DNA of 64,000 nucleotides from Ligustrum vulgare (Eukaryota; Streptophyta; Magnoliopsida; Lamiales; Oleaceae), in assembly GCA_963555705.1 (NCBI GenBank), contig OY743177.1, forward strand, positions 434,001-498,000. Direction: 5' to 3'. A model generated the notes under the pieces. It did no database searches, had not been told where the DNA came from, and worked only from the letters and a program-made list of their open reading frames with translations. The position numbers and the translations under genes are program-made. How positions within the stretch are numbered: the stretch's first letter is position 1; every line of letters starts with the position of its first letter. Below, in pieces: positions 23,601 through 33,480 of the stretch.

Positions 23601-25184
23601 TCTGATGGAATATGTAGGAGAAGTGACGCATTCCATGATCCAACCAATGAAAAAATGAGTGAAACCAAGGCCGAGTAGAACTTCCTTTAAGAACTCCCAA
23701 CTAATGGAGTCAAACGCCTTTTTCAAGCCAATTTTGAGAATGCATCTCAGGAAATAAGTTTCTTGTTATATTATTTGAGGAGTTCTTGTGCCAAGGGAAT
23801 TTAAAATGAGTGCCAATCTTGTAGATATGATCTTGGAGATAACCTTATAGGTTACATTACAGCAAGAGATGGGTCTATAATCTCCCACATTTGGGGCATG
23901 ATTCGATTTTGGAATTAAAGTAATGATCGTGTGGTTCATTTGCTTAAGAAGAGAGCTCGACTTAAAGAATTCCAAGATAGACTGACAGAAATCATGTCCC
24001 AATATATTCTAGGGCTTTTTGTAAAAAAAGGAATTGAAACCATCCGGACCCGGTGATCTATCCTCCCCAATACTAAACAGCGTCACCTTAATTTCTGCTG
24101 TCGAATTCTATGTAATAAGAGATTCGGACTGTTGGGAAGTAACTGTTGGCCCATGCGAAATAGCTTCAGGTTCAATCTATGCACAGTTAATTTTAGTACC
24201 AGTAGATTTTGGTAAAAGGAAAGAAATTATGTTGCTATCTCATCCTGAGATTGTGTGAGCGTTCCATCTATCTTAGTCACTGTCGCAATATAATTACGTC
24301 TTACATTCCGTTTGACAATAGAATGAAAGAGCTTTGTCCCCTTATCACAATTTTTAAGATATTTGTATTTTGCCTGATGGAAATAGAAGCTTCTCTCTGA
24401 TTCACTCAAACTTAACGAAGCTTTCCTTAAGTCAGCTACCTGGATTTGTAGCTCACAATTTGAAGGATCGTCATGTAACTGGAGTTGTGCCTTTTCAAGT
24501 TCCATCCTAGCTTTTTCAACTCTAGAGGATATGTGAGAAAAGTGCTTCCTGTTGAGAACAGTCAGGGGCTTCTTAAGAGTCTTAAGTTTCTTACAAAACT
24601 GGAATTGTAATGTACCAAAGTACTGGATATTCCAAACTTCCTGGATGGAATTTAAAAATTCCTCATGCGAAGTCCACATATTGAAGAATTTAAAAGGTTT
24701 CATTTTTCTCCTGTCTGGTTGAAAAAGGGAAACAATGCATGTTGAATGGTCTAATTAACATCTCAAGGGAAAGAAATTTGCAATTCCAAAATGCCCAGAA
24801 CCTGTCCATTTACTATCGACCATGGCCCGGTCAAGTTTAGTCCATACACCATTGTTCGTCCAAGTAAAAAAACAACCAATAGAGTTCAAGTTCGAAATCC
24901 CAAATAATGAATAGCAGTCCCTGAAATCATTCATTTCATATGATGTGCACTCCGTTCCCAATTATTTGTGAGTGCCGTGCTTGGGTGGGCGGAACTGATT
25001 AATTGGAAACCGTTTCTTAATGTGTAGTAAATAAGCATGCGTGCATGTACTAGCTAGAAAATTCAAATTCAAATTGAATATTGAAATTATTACTTTTTCG
25101 TTTTTCATGTTTTAATATATATTAGAAACACAATAATACTAATTATATATGACTTATATTCTTCATCTTTTGCAATGCAGGTAA
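10943..25184 (+). CDS. AGL11: AGL11/SEEDSTICK-type D-lineage MADS-box transcription factor
   Basis: Nuclear MIKCc transcription factor. The family specifies ovule and seed-coat identity by binding CArG boxes in complexes with SEPALLATA proteins. Coding exons read: 10943-11124, 19783-19864, 20156-20217, 20382-20481, 20705-20746, 20897-20938, 21215-21378 and 25181-25184. All are GT-AG and in phase, giving 225 aa. The MADS domain (residues 1-60) starts [13 protein letters not shown]. The I and K regions (about 61-170) include [20 protein letters not shown], diagnostic of the D rather than the C lineage. The C-terminus ends DKKILHLG as in AGL11/STK. Two 42-base K-box exons match the family structure. 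The start is the canonical MGRGK. Oddities: an 8.66 kb intron 1 and a 3.80 kb intron 7, both transposon-filled, and a last exon giving only one base of the final Gly codon plus TAA. A Cys follows ANN where homologs usually go directly to Ile. The reading frame is intact. Confidence 0.93.
11580..11628. repeat. (TA)n microsatellite in MADS intron 1
   Basis: About 24 TA units without interruption, self-complementary. Confidence 0.95.
12557..12894 (-). repeat. 3' LTR of the intronic copia element
   Basis: 338 bp partner of 14337-14679, with visible substitutions and small indels, so the insertion is not recent. Confidence 0.88.
14337..14679 (-). repeat. 5' LTR of the intronic copia element
   Basis: 343 bp, followed directly by the GTCTA target duplication. 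It includes a short internal tandem CCCATTTAATC/CCCATTCAATC absent from the other LTR. Confidence 0.88.
15104..17132 (-). mobile_element. non-autonomous Helitron
   Basis: Read on minus: the element starts TCTATATCTATATAAAATAT (right end, + 17132) and ends with the hairpin CCGTGC-ATC-GCACGG (+ 15116-15130), then GTGATTCACTAG with the CTAG terminus at + 15104-15107. It sits between A and T without a target duplication. This is the expected Helitron layout: 5' TC, 3' hairpin, CTRR, AT target. No Rep/helicase frame is visible. A minus-strand open stretch (about 15950-16090) reading [20 protein letters not shown] is unrecognised and could be captured host sequence. Confidence 0.72.
17185..18423 (-). 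mobile_element. short LTR element (TRIM/deleted copia), 1.24 kb
   Basis: LTRs 17185-17408 and 18201-18423 begin TGTTAGAAA and end ATTTAACA. A tRNA-Met primer site (rc, GTTCTGATACCA) abuts the right LTR and a polypurine tract (TTGAGGGGGGA on minus) abuts the left LTR. Flanks AATTA/CATTA form a 4/5 target duplication. About 790 bp of internal DNA without recognisable gag or pol. It lies only 52 bp from the Helitron end. Confidence 0.82.
18482..19025. mobile_element. PIF/Harbinger-type MITE
   Basis: Terminal inverted repeats AAGCATCCGCAATGGACATG and its counterpart GAGCATCCGCATTGGACATG (rc of the right end) extend over about 25 bp. Flanked by TTA at 18479-18481 and 19026-19028, the 3 bp target usual for Harbinger. 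544 bp, no protein. Confidence 0.82.
19597..19745. repeat. MITE-like repeat, TTGTTTGG family
   Basis: Starts CTTGTTTGGTTGTTTGATAG and contains TTGTGGGACCCATAAA. Related stretches occur near 27370-27495, 34970-35070, 39365-39510 and 43255-43325. Class undetermined. Confidence 0.45.
21156..21180. repeat. (AC)n microsatellite in MADS intron 6
   Basis: Pure AC dinucleotide run just before the 21215 exon. Confidence 0.9.
21410..24965 (-). mobile_element. 5'-truncated LINE, interrupted by a TRIM, in MADS intron 7
   Basis: Minus strand, read from high to low coordinates. Visible: the end of the endonuclease ([18 protein letters not shown], about 24800-24870), the linker (24227-24703), reverse transcriptase starts ([20 protein letters not shown], about 23880-23945), [19 protein letters not shown] (about 23660-23720), and the catalytic region reading FANDLLLL (near 23415) where FADDLLL is expected. 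Downstream are FLWNRG and a zinc-binding/RNase tail ([10 protein letters not shown], 21734-21940). A T-rich left end near 21408 fits a poly(A) tail. The 5' part is missing and several frames are broken. The catalytic Asp-to-Asn change and truncation make it dead. Confidence 0.8.
22541..23155 (-). mobile_element. complete TRIM inserted in the LINE
   Basis: LTRs 22541-22707 and 22989-23155 (167 bp each, TGTTGGG...CCCAACA). The tRNA-Met primer site (rc GGCTCTGATACCA, 22974-22986) lies two bases before the right LTR. A purine-rich tract (GAGGGATGGAT on minus) abuts the left LTR. A perfect target duplication CCCAC lies at 22536-22540 and 23156-23160. Removing the element rejoins the LINE frame (FLWNRG to KSLVAWKSI). 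281 bp of noncoding interior. Confidence 0.93.
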
Positions 25185-25294
25185 TGATGTCATGAGATAT
25201 ATAGAGAAGATGATAATACTCTAATAAATTTAAGTGCTTTCTTCTAGCTAGCCAGCATTTGATGAACTTTGTTTTAAAGTCACGTATCGACTAC

Positions 25295-25299
<5 letters not shown>

Positions 25300-25335
<36 letters not shown>
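25300..25335. repeat. (AT)n microsatellite 3' of the MADS gene
   Basis: Pure TA run about 115 bases after the stop codon, possibly inside the 3' UTR. Confidence 0.9.
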
Positions 25336-25337
<2 letters not shown>

Positions 25338-25851
25338 TGCTTCGTGATCATACTAGGCTTGTATCAGGCCTCTTTGTCTTGTGTGCGTTTAATGTGAGTG
25401 AACCCTCATTGAGGAAGTTCTTCATATATATTATTAAAATCTCACCTTCATGGTGTGCTTTTGTTACAACTTACAAATGGATGGATATTGAAAAAAAACA
25501 TCATCTTAATTATTCAATATATATATAGTCGCTGTCGCCCTAAATAGCTACATGAATGTTAACTAATTAAGGTAGGAACCATGAGGTCGTTTAGTGTGAG
25601 TTGCTCAATTGTCAGCTAGAAACAAAGGTACGTACGTACTATATATATGCCATTTGACATCGGTCCCACATCTCCGAACAGCTAGCTAGCTAGATAGACT
25701 ACATGTGTGTGTGTATATATCTATGGATAATTTTAATAATAGATAAATAGAAGCACGAGACATATATACATAACTAGATGTATATATAAAATAGACCTAA
25801 ACATATGTTTACAATATAAAATTATAAATAGATGAGTGGTACAGTCTGTAC

Positions 25852-26063
25852 CTGGAGTGTCAATGGCATTCAATCTCCGGCCGTCTTCCATTAACAATGT
25901 CTTCAGCTCACTATTACGGGTAACAGAAGAAATGTTTCGAATCGACCTGAACGCATTACGCACTTTTTCCCGTACAACCACTTTTTCCTACTAAAACTAT
26001 AGTTCGAATTTCACCCCAAGGCCAACTAAAATCAGTATCAACAGTGGTTGCACTTCCACCCAT
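25852..26063 (-). pseudogene. AIG1 GTPase exon-1 duplicate, broken
   Basis: Begins MGGSATTVDTDFSWPWGEIR and reaches the P-loop (GKSGCTGKSA), then reads TAA. Later it resumes in another frame as NAFRSIRNISSVTRNSELK to AIDTPG before a GT donor at 25850-25851. Compared with exon 1 of the intact gene (30515-30746, 232 bases) it is 20 bases shorter, missing just after the P-loop, which causes the frameshift. No exons 2-5 are seen downstream on minus. A tandem or segmental duplicate of the neighbouring gene; non-functional. Confidence 0.85.
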
Positions 26064-27684
26064 TTTGTGGACTCAAATAATCTGCAAACCATCCACAAAT
26101 AATTAAAAAAAAAAAACCACATATATCATGTATATATTTGTACGTAGAGAAAAGAAAACACTCAAGTGCTGCACGAATAAAGAAGCAGGTTTCCATATTT
26201 TCAAGTGTACGTACATAAATAAAAGGTATGAAGCAATGCACGCTAGTAACCCAAGTCAAAGATTGATCATATATTAATAATTTATTTACAAGATAAAATA
26301 TCAAGCCTTTGTTCTAGATTAATCATGTTCAATAACATGTCCATTCATACACATAAACAAAATATATACATACACTACATATGTAGAGAGATTATTCACG
26401 TATTTTTGAAAAAACAAGATATACAAACTATTGATTATGATGATCATCATACCCTAAAATTATTAAGCAAGCAAGAAATTGGAAGAATAGAAGCAGAGAG
26501 ATGAAAAGTTCGTTTCACCTTTATTAGAAATAATAATTTGTTTTTAAGCAGAGAATAAACTGTGAGACTTCACTTAACAATTTATTCAAGGATTTATAAT
26601 TTGTGGTTTCCCATTAGCACAGAAGTCGAAGGGTTTAAATTTAGCCTGTGTTCGGCTTTTAAGTTAAAACAATATTTATGACTATTTACAATTTTCAATA
26701 TCATTTTTAATCATATATATTTTTCGAAATTATTTTTTAACCACAATTCAACCTCGAAAACATAAATAACACATACCCCTGTTTGGCCCTCATTATTTGA
26801 GAAATAATGTGATTTTGAATAGTATTTTTGGAGAATGTATGATTAAAAAATGTTTGAAAAGTAAAAAATGATAAGCTTGACTAATAAGAATAATTGAAAT
26901 TGAGTGAATAAATTTGATTTTAGTAAAATAGGAATCAAATAAAGTGATAATATTAATCGCGGCGCAAGTGAATGGCATAAGTTTGATTGTTCAAAGGTAC
27001 ACACATTTCACAATCCATTGTTTATGTTTTGTGCGAAAACCAAGGTAATGTTCAATAGCCCTCAGTTTGCTAACCAAAATAAATTGGTTTATATTTATAA
27101 ACTATACAATTTCTCAAACTATTTTTTAATCAAGTACATTTTCACTCTCCAATTTTCAACTAGTACTTTTTACCTCAAAATCATAAATAAACCAATTTAT
27201 AAACAGTATTATCAAACATTCTATTTTTGTAAGCTTCACTGACTATAACAAAGAAAACATTCAAATATCCTTTTATAGTTTGAAGGAATTTATCAAGCAC
27301 TTTAAAAAATGGGATTTAGCAGACAATTTCTTATGCTTAAAGTCACACATTAACCAATTATTTTCTAAGCCTCTGTTTGGTTATGATTTTAACCTCCAGT
27401 TAAATTAACAATTAATTTTAACCACACGTCTTATTAACTTTTACCAAAATCTATTAAAAATCTGAATTTAATCTACACCAAACAAGGACTAAACTGCAAT
27501 CCAACCATAACAAACAATAAACAAATAAATGTCGAATAAGAACTTCACGAAGAACTCATAAAACTTTAATATCCTTCACCTCAACAGAATGAAGGTAAAA
27601 GCAGAGCAGGGGAATGCACACTTCAAAGTGTGCAAGTTATGTAGTTCTCCCCAAATATGTACATCATCCTTACAATCCTACTCA
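26064..27684. other. intergenic with several MITE-like remnants
   Basis: No gene seen. Repeats include 26640-26765 and 27050-27235 (family with TTTATAAAC ends and TTTTTACCTCAAAATCATAAA, shared with 29683-29834), 26775-26985 (CTGTTTGG start, GTTTGAAAAGT core) and 27370-27495 (GTTTGGTTATGATTTTAACC). Their borders could not be fixed. Confidence 0.45.
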
Positions 27685-30600
27685 TCACAAAATAGAACAT
27701 TTGCCACTAACAGCTTGCTTTCGTAGCTCCTCAGTCTCCCTCTGAGCTTTCTCTAGATGTTCTCTCAGCTTTTGTATTTCATCATCAGATTTTACCTGAG
27801 CAGCTTGTGCATTTGCTTCTGCCTTCAATCGAGCAGCTTGCTCTTCAGCCAATTGCTGTTCAAGCCTTTGTGTGGTCTCCTTTAGCTTCGACTCAACCTA
27901 AAACAATATTTTCCACGTAACGCAAAACAAAATGTTCCACAAGTACCCATCATAAATCACTCCAGATAGATGTAACATATTCTCTATTGTAAGAACGTCG
28001 CCAGCAGACTCTATATTTAGAGTGCATCTTTCATAGTTTTGAGAGCATCAATAATTTTAGAGAGCAATTTTTTTAAGACATTCCAGCAGCCTTTTTATTA
28101 TCTTTTACTCTTTATTTTACTTCTTCCTAAAAGCATTAATTTTTTTTTGTAACAAAAAAGAAAAAGAGCATTAATTGTTTCCCTCTCATTTTTAGAGCAT
28201 TAATTGTTTCCCTCTCATTTTTCTCATACGTTGAATAAAAACAGCCGTTGGAGTGCATATAGAAGGCATGGCCAGATGAAAGGAATGAAAATAGCCTTTT
28301 GGATGAATTGATAATTGTGCTGCCATTTAATTGAGAGCCTGTATGGTAATATGATAAGTGTTTTTTTTTTTTAAATGGATACGTAGTTTAAAAAAGTTTG
28401 AAAAGTCAAAAACTGTAAGCTTGACTAAGAATGGATGATTGATATTGAGTTTGAATTTGAAAAGTCGAGGCAAAATTTTTCCCGTTAACAAACGGGCTCT
28501 AAGTCAAGTTTTTGGGTATTGAAAATTGAAATTTTCCAACTGCATTTAATAATAAAGAGTTGGTTTGGCTCTCTAGATTTGGAGAGCCAAACCCACTCTT
28601 TAAATCAAAATGTTAATAATTTAAAGAGGCGGCTGGAGTACATTTTTATACTTTGACTCTTTAAATTAGAGAGGATTTCATATTCAGAGAGTCTTCTGGA
28701 GATGCTCTAAATAAACTTATAGCATGGAATATAATCCTGCCTTGCCAGTTCCCAGAACGAAGAAACATATTAGACAAAAGAATAATTATTTTCTGTTGAC
28801 CGACTTTCAGTCCTTTAACAAACTGTTTACTTCTTTAAGGATATATATCATTCCAAAGTGAAAAAGTATTTTACAAGTCATCCAAGGTAAAAGATAGGTT
28901 GCCTTCATGTCAATAGCAGGAAATTAAGGTGTAATCACTCTTTTGGGATTACTTGTATCAGAAATTTAGACCCATAAGTTGAATGATAAGAGACAAGTTT
29001 GCAGGCAGCAAGGGAAAAACATAAGTACCATCTCAGTTATTCTCTTAAGGTGCTCTTCATATGATTTGTTAAACTGCTCTTGCAACACTGATATCTCCTG
29101 GTTGGAGTACCCCTCCTGGGAATTAACTTCTGCAGTTTGATCACGCAGTTTCATGGCACCCTTCTGTGATAATAAAGTCGGCATCACAAACTTTAGTATC
29201 AGCTTTTAAATTAACTGGGCAACAATGAGGTCATCAACAAAAGCACTCACCTTCAATTCAACAAACAGCTTATCTGTGTACGGTTTTCCACCATTTTTAT
29301 CTACAACTTCATTTACAAGGGAAAGAAGTATCTCCATCTGTGCAGATTTCTGGGAGTTATCCTTTGTCTTGTTATTAAAGAGGACATACCTATTTCCGCA
29401 CATTTGGAGAGTGTCCTATATATCGGGATAGTAACAATTATTAATTTCAGAAGGAACATCCAATTAAACACAGGGAAAAGGAAATACTGAGATAACTGCT
29501 GCTTGATTTAAGATCACCACATGAATAAGAACTATATGTATAAACCTTTCAAAAAAAAAAATTAAGAGGCATGCAATGAATGTAATAACTGACTGAAAAT
29601 GAAGGATGTTAACTGTGGTTAAGCAAAGTGATATTAGTTGAAAAGTAGTAAGGTGCAGATGCAAAGATGATTTCTTCCACCGTTTGGTAAATGTCCTTTT
29701 TTTGGTTTATAAACCACACAATTTCCCAAATTACTTTTTAACTACACACTTTTCTCTCTCCAATTTTCAACCACTACTTTTTACCTCAAAATCATAAACA
29801 AACCAGTTTATTAACCAAACAGTGTTACCAAATGGAGGCAGTTAACTTTCCATGTTTTGTAAGCTCATTTACAAGAGTTTGAGTAGATATCAGAGAATTT
29901 AAAAATATATATATAAGAGCATTACATAACACATATGATGAATACTTCCAGCCTACCTTCAAAGGCTCTGGGCAGTCACGACCCAAGTAATCTTCCAAAG
30001 TTTCATCATTTTCTTCCAGGTCATCTCCACCAGTGAAAACAATTATCATATAGTCACTAATTTTGCTACCAAAGAATTTCTGCAAGCTCTGAACAGCAGC
30101 TTCTTCTTCTCTTGAAAATCGAGATCTAACAGATAGAACTACAAGAACAGCATGGATACCATCCTTTGCCATATTGATGCATTTAACAATTTCTTTTCCA
30201 ATAAATTCTGGTTCAGCAGAAAAATCAAACAATCCTGCATTTTGTCAAAATAAAAATGTGATAAATTATAAAAGAGATGTACAGAGAATAGATCATAGAA
30301 TTTTATATCTCGCCTTTTTCCTTAAGAACATTATTTTTATTTCATGCAATAAGTCAACCTTATTTCAGTCTTCTTTCTTCTGCATTGTCTTCCAGGACCT
30401 CATTTTTCTTTTCTTACAATTTGAGATATCAAAAGAGAGGTATAACCATATAGCCCATGCATTATCCTTTACATAAAAATATGACTATTAGTTTATGATA
30501 TCAGTATCGAATACCAGGAGTGTCGATAACATTCAGTATCTTTCCATCGTGCAACACAGTTTTCTGCAGCTCACAAGTACTAGTAACACCAGCAGAGCTA

Positions 30601-30746
30601 GACATGGACTTGAATGCCTTCTTTTGAAGAATGCTATTTCCAGTTGCACTTTTCCCATTGCCTGTTCGTCCAACCAAAACAATAGTTCGAACATCATTTG
30701 AAGGTGAAGTGAACTCCCAATCATCACTGATAGCACTTCCACCCAT
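27685..30746 (-). CDS. AIG1-type (GIMAP/IAN) GTPase with C-terminal prenylation motif
   Basis: GTP-binding protein of the AIG1/IAN family. Plant members respond to pathogens and stress and act at membranes. Exons on minus: 30515-30746, 29957-30234, 29251-29415, 29029-29163 and 27685-27897; all phases join, giving 340 aa. G1 P-loop GRTGNGKSATGNSIL (about residues 26-40), G3 DTPG at the exon 1-2 junction followed by LFDFSAEPEFIGKEI, and the family block CINMAKDGIHAVLVVLSVRSRFS. The plant signature CGNRYVLFNNKTKD (about 175-188) replaces a classical G4. After about residue 225 comes a long Gln/Glu/Lys coiled coil (LKETTQRLEQQLAEEQAARL ... LREHLEKAQRETEEL), and the chain ends CSIL, a CaaX box with Leu that favours geranylgeranylation. 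A leader intron separates the ATG from a noncoding exon near 31.8 kb. Intron 4 holds a MITE. Appears intact. Confidence 0.92.
27993..28707. mobile_element. Harbinger-like MITE in AIG1 intron 4
   Basis: Inverted termini GAACGTCGCCAGCAGACTCT and GAGCATCTCCAGAAGACTCT (rc of right end), flanked by TAA at 27990-27992 and 28708-28710. Inside are a local duplication of GAGCATTAATTGTTTCCCTC (about 28168-28225) and a second nested repeat (about 28336-28500) with inverted ends GAGCCTGTATGG / GAGCCCGTTTGT. Confidence 0.65.
29682..29835. mobile_element. small MITE in AIG1 intron 2
   Basis: Imperfect inverted ends CCGTTTGGTAAATG and CCATTTGGTAACAC (rc), with GTTTATAAAC/GTTTATTAAC next to each. About 154 bp. 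Relatives at 26.6, 27.1 and 41.9-42.1 kb. Confidence 0.55.
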
Positions 30747-31816
30747 TTTGTGGAATCAATTATCTGCAGAAGACCACAGATATACAAATTCAAGAAAACA
30801 TGTAGTAGAATATACTCCTATGTTGCTAAACTAAATCAAAAGCAATATATCAGAGGAGATTTTCACCGGAAGAAACAGAGGATTCACCAGTTTACCTTGT
30901 TTGGAGAAGTCACTAGTTATGGAAAGAAATAATACGAGACGCAGGGATATAAAGAGAAAATATATTTTCAAATGTGTTCAAGCGTCAATAATAACATGCT
31001 TAAAGACTAAAACAATGCTCTTCTAGGATGGTCAGTGAACATTTGTTCACCAATAAGCAATAACCACTTCAGCAACATTTATTATACAATTATCGATCTT
31101 CTGTAAAAAAATCCCTGCACCACATATACTGCATTGAACATCAATACTTGTATATAACTAACTAAATGTCATTTCTTTGCCTTTATCCTTATAAATCTCC
31201 AACATAACATTTTCAGTCAGGGGATGAAGTTAGGAGCAAAAATATCAAATCTTAGCATCAACATGAACCCTTTTATTATTCATTTAACTAGAAAAGACAC
31301 AAATTCTAAGTTACTATACTAGTAGAGTATCCTACATTTGTCGGGGGCCAATTAGCAAATAAAAAACTGCAATATTGTAGCAATGCTTGCGGTTTCATCA
31401 CCTTTATTTTATCTGCTTAAAATTTACAGGTTGCCATGTCCAGTGACAGTAGAGCAGAATTTAAGTTGGTAATTAATAATAAACTAGAGACCTGTTGCAC
31501 AAGCCTCTTTTCAGATTGACCGAATTTTATACCTTAACATAACATAACTAAAAAGAAAAAGATTCAATTTTTAATCTAAACTAATCGAGTCAATTAATAT
31601 ATATAAATACATACATACAGATCATAAAAACTAACTCAAAAACTAAAGGAACAAACTCAATTATTAATTTTTTCCGTGTAAAAGAACAATTCAACAGAAA
31701 CTTCAAACATAACAAGCACTATACACGTCGAAGAGAGTATCATAACAAATCAACAGATCATGATCTTATGGGTAAGCAGAAAACTGGTAAAATAAAAATC
31801 GATTGCCGAACTTACC

Positions 31817-31900
31817 TATTGAAGAAACGGATGAAAGTAGTACAAACGAGAAGCAAAGATGGGAGAGAAGGGTTGACTTCGTATGCAAGTGTTTTAAAAT
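31817..31900 (-). promoter_or_regulatory. probable noncoding exon 1 / leader of the AIG1 gene
   Basis: A consensus donor (CAATAG/GTAAGT on minus, junction at 31815-31816) pairs with the acceptor CTGCAG at about 30767, just before the ATG exon. The upstream edge of this exon is not determined. Confidence 0.5.
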
Positions 31901-32163
31901 ATTTGAAAAAATAAATAAATTAGAATAATAAATAATAATTATATATTGCAAAATAGAAGATAAAGGGATAGTAGTAATACCAACGAATCAGATACCCGAC
32001 ATAAATGAGCGGGGATTATCCGACTAAATGGATTTGTGGATCGGGTATAGAGGTAAATATTAAAATGGAAGAATACATAACTAAAGTTTTTAAAATACAT
32101 ATTTCAAAATTAAGAAACTTAATGTATTATTTCAAAAATTATGTCATAATTAATCATATATTT

Positions 32164-32805
32164 TATTATTTATGACTGGTTACAAGTCTCAATTTTTTAG
32201 GTCACAGCTTATTATGGTCACAAGTCACAATCTTTTTAGATCATAAGTCACAAATTAGGTCATGAGTTTATGGTCACAGTCACAATTTTTTAAGTTACAA
32301 TTTATTTCTCGATCACAAATTTCGAATTCTGTAGGTCACGATTTTTTTCGATCGCAAATCTCGAATCAATTGGTCACAATTTAACAAATTATGAGTCACA
32401 ATTTCTTTATTAATTACAAATCACAAATTTCATTGGCCACAATCTTTTCTCAAATACAAATTAAGAAATTTTTAAGTCATAATTTTCACAAATCACTAGT
32501 TTTCTTGGTCACAAATCAAAAATTTTATGTCACAATTTATTAAATTATTTTATCACGACTCATTTTTTGGTCACAAATTATCAATTTAATTGGTCACAAA
32601 CTATTTCTCGATCACAAACCACAAATTTTATAGGTCACAAATTATGATCACAATAATTAATTGGTCACAACTTATTTTTGGGTCACAATCATCAAATATT
32701 TAGGTCACAATAATAAATAATTCAATTAAAGGTTACAAATTATCAAAATTTTTAAGTCACATACTATTTACTAGTCACAAATTATGTATTATTGGTCACA
32801 CATCA
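32164..32805. repeat. degenerate GGTCACAA-rich tandem tract
   Basis: About 640 bp built of loosely spaced words such as GGTCACAAATT, GATCACAAAT and AAGTCACAATTT, roughly every 20-35 bases, all in one orientation. Too diverged for a clean period. No coding frame. Confidence 0.75.
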
Positions 32806-33480
32806 CCACCACCACCGACCACCACCACCACCACCTAACCTCACCACCATCACCACAACCATCACCAAAAAACACATGAGCCACCCTACCCTAACCCCAC
32901 TCCTCCACCATCACAGCCATCACCGCCGCCACCACCCGGCGGCATCCTAACTACCACCATAGCCAGCAACCCGCCTGCACATCACCCCCACGGACAGACG
33001 TGCTTGATGCTCCCGCTGGAACCACACGCTACCACACACCTCCACTACCACGACCACACCACAATCTGCAAACCAAAAACCACACCAACGCCGCTAGAAA
33101 CCATACCACTTGTAGGCGGTCGAAGAAGGCCAGATGCAGGTCTTCACTAGAATAGTGGCGAAAATGAACATAGAGGCATCGACGGTGATCGGCACGCAGC
33201 ACATTACGATGAATGGCTAGATGGAGGCGACTGAAGACAGATCGATGAAGTCGATAGCTGGATGCATTTGAAAACAGCGACTGATGCAGGAAACGACGAT
33301 AGCCAGATAAAAGCGATGGTGGTGACCATATGCCGGCAACGACGGTGATGACCATATGCCGGCAAGTCTTGAGCTCTATGCTGGGGTGGAAATTAATGGG
33401 GGCGGGTTGAAGATTTATGGATGAATTGGGGGTTGGAGGTGTTGTGTGTTAGGTTGGGGTATAGTGTGGTGTGGTAAATT
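32806..33480. other. CCA-rich low-complexity block and GC-richer unassigned DNA
   Basis: 32806-32960 is ACC/CCA repeat, then GC-richer DNA up to about 33.4 kb with a 108-codon minus-strand open frame (33029-33355, Arg/Ser/His-rich, no recognised domain). It lies directly after the GGTCACAA tract and may belong to the same unclassified element. I do not call the frame a gene. Confidence 0.4.

Noticed and set aside
33029..33355. 108-codon minus-strand frame
   Set aside because: Low-complexity composition in a GC-rich block beside CCA repeats, no domain or splice context.
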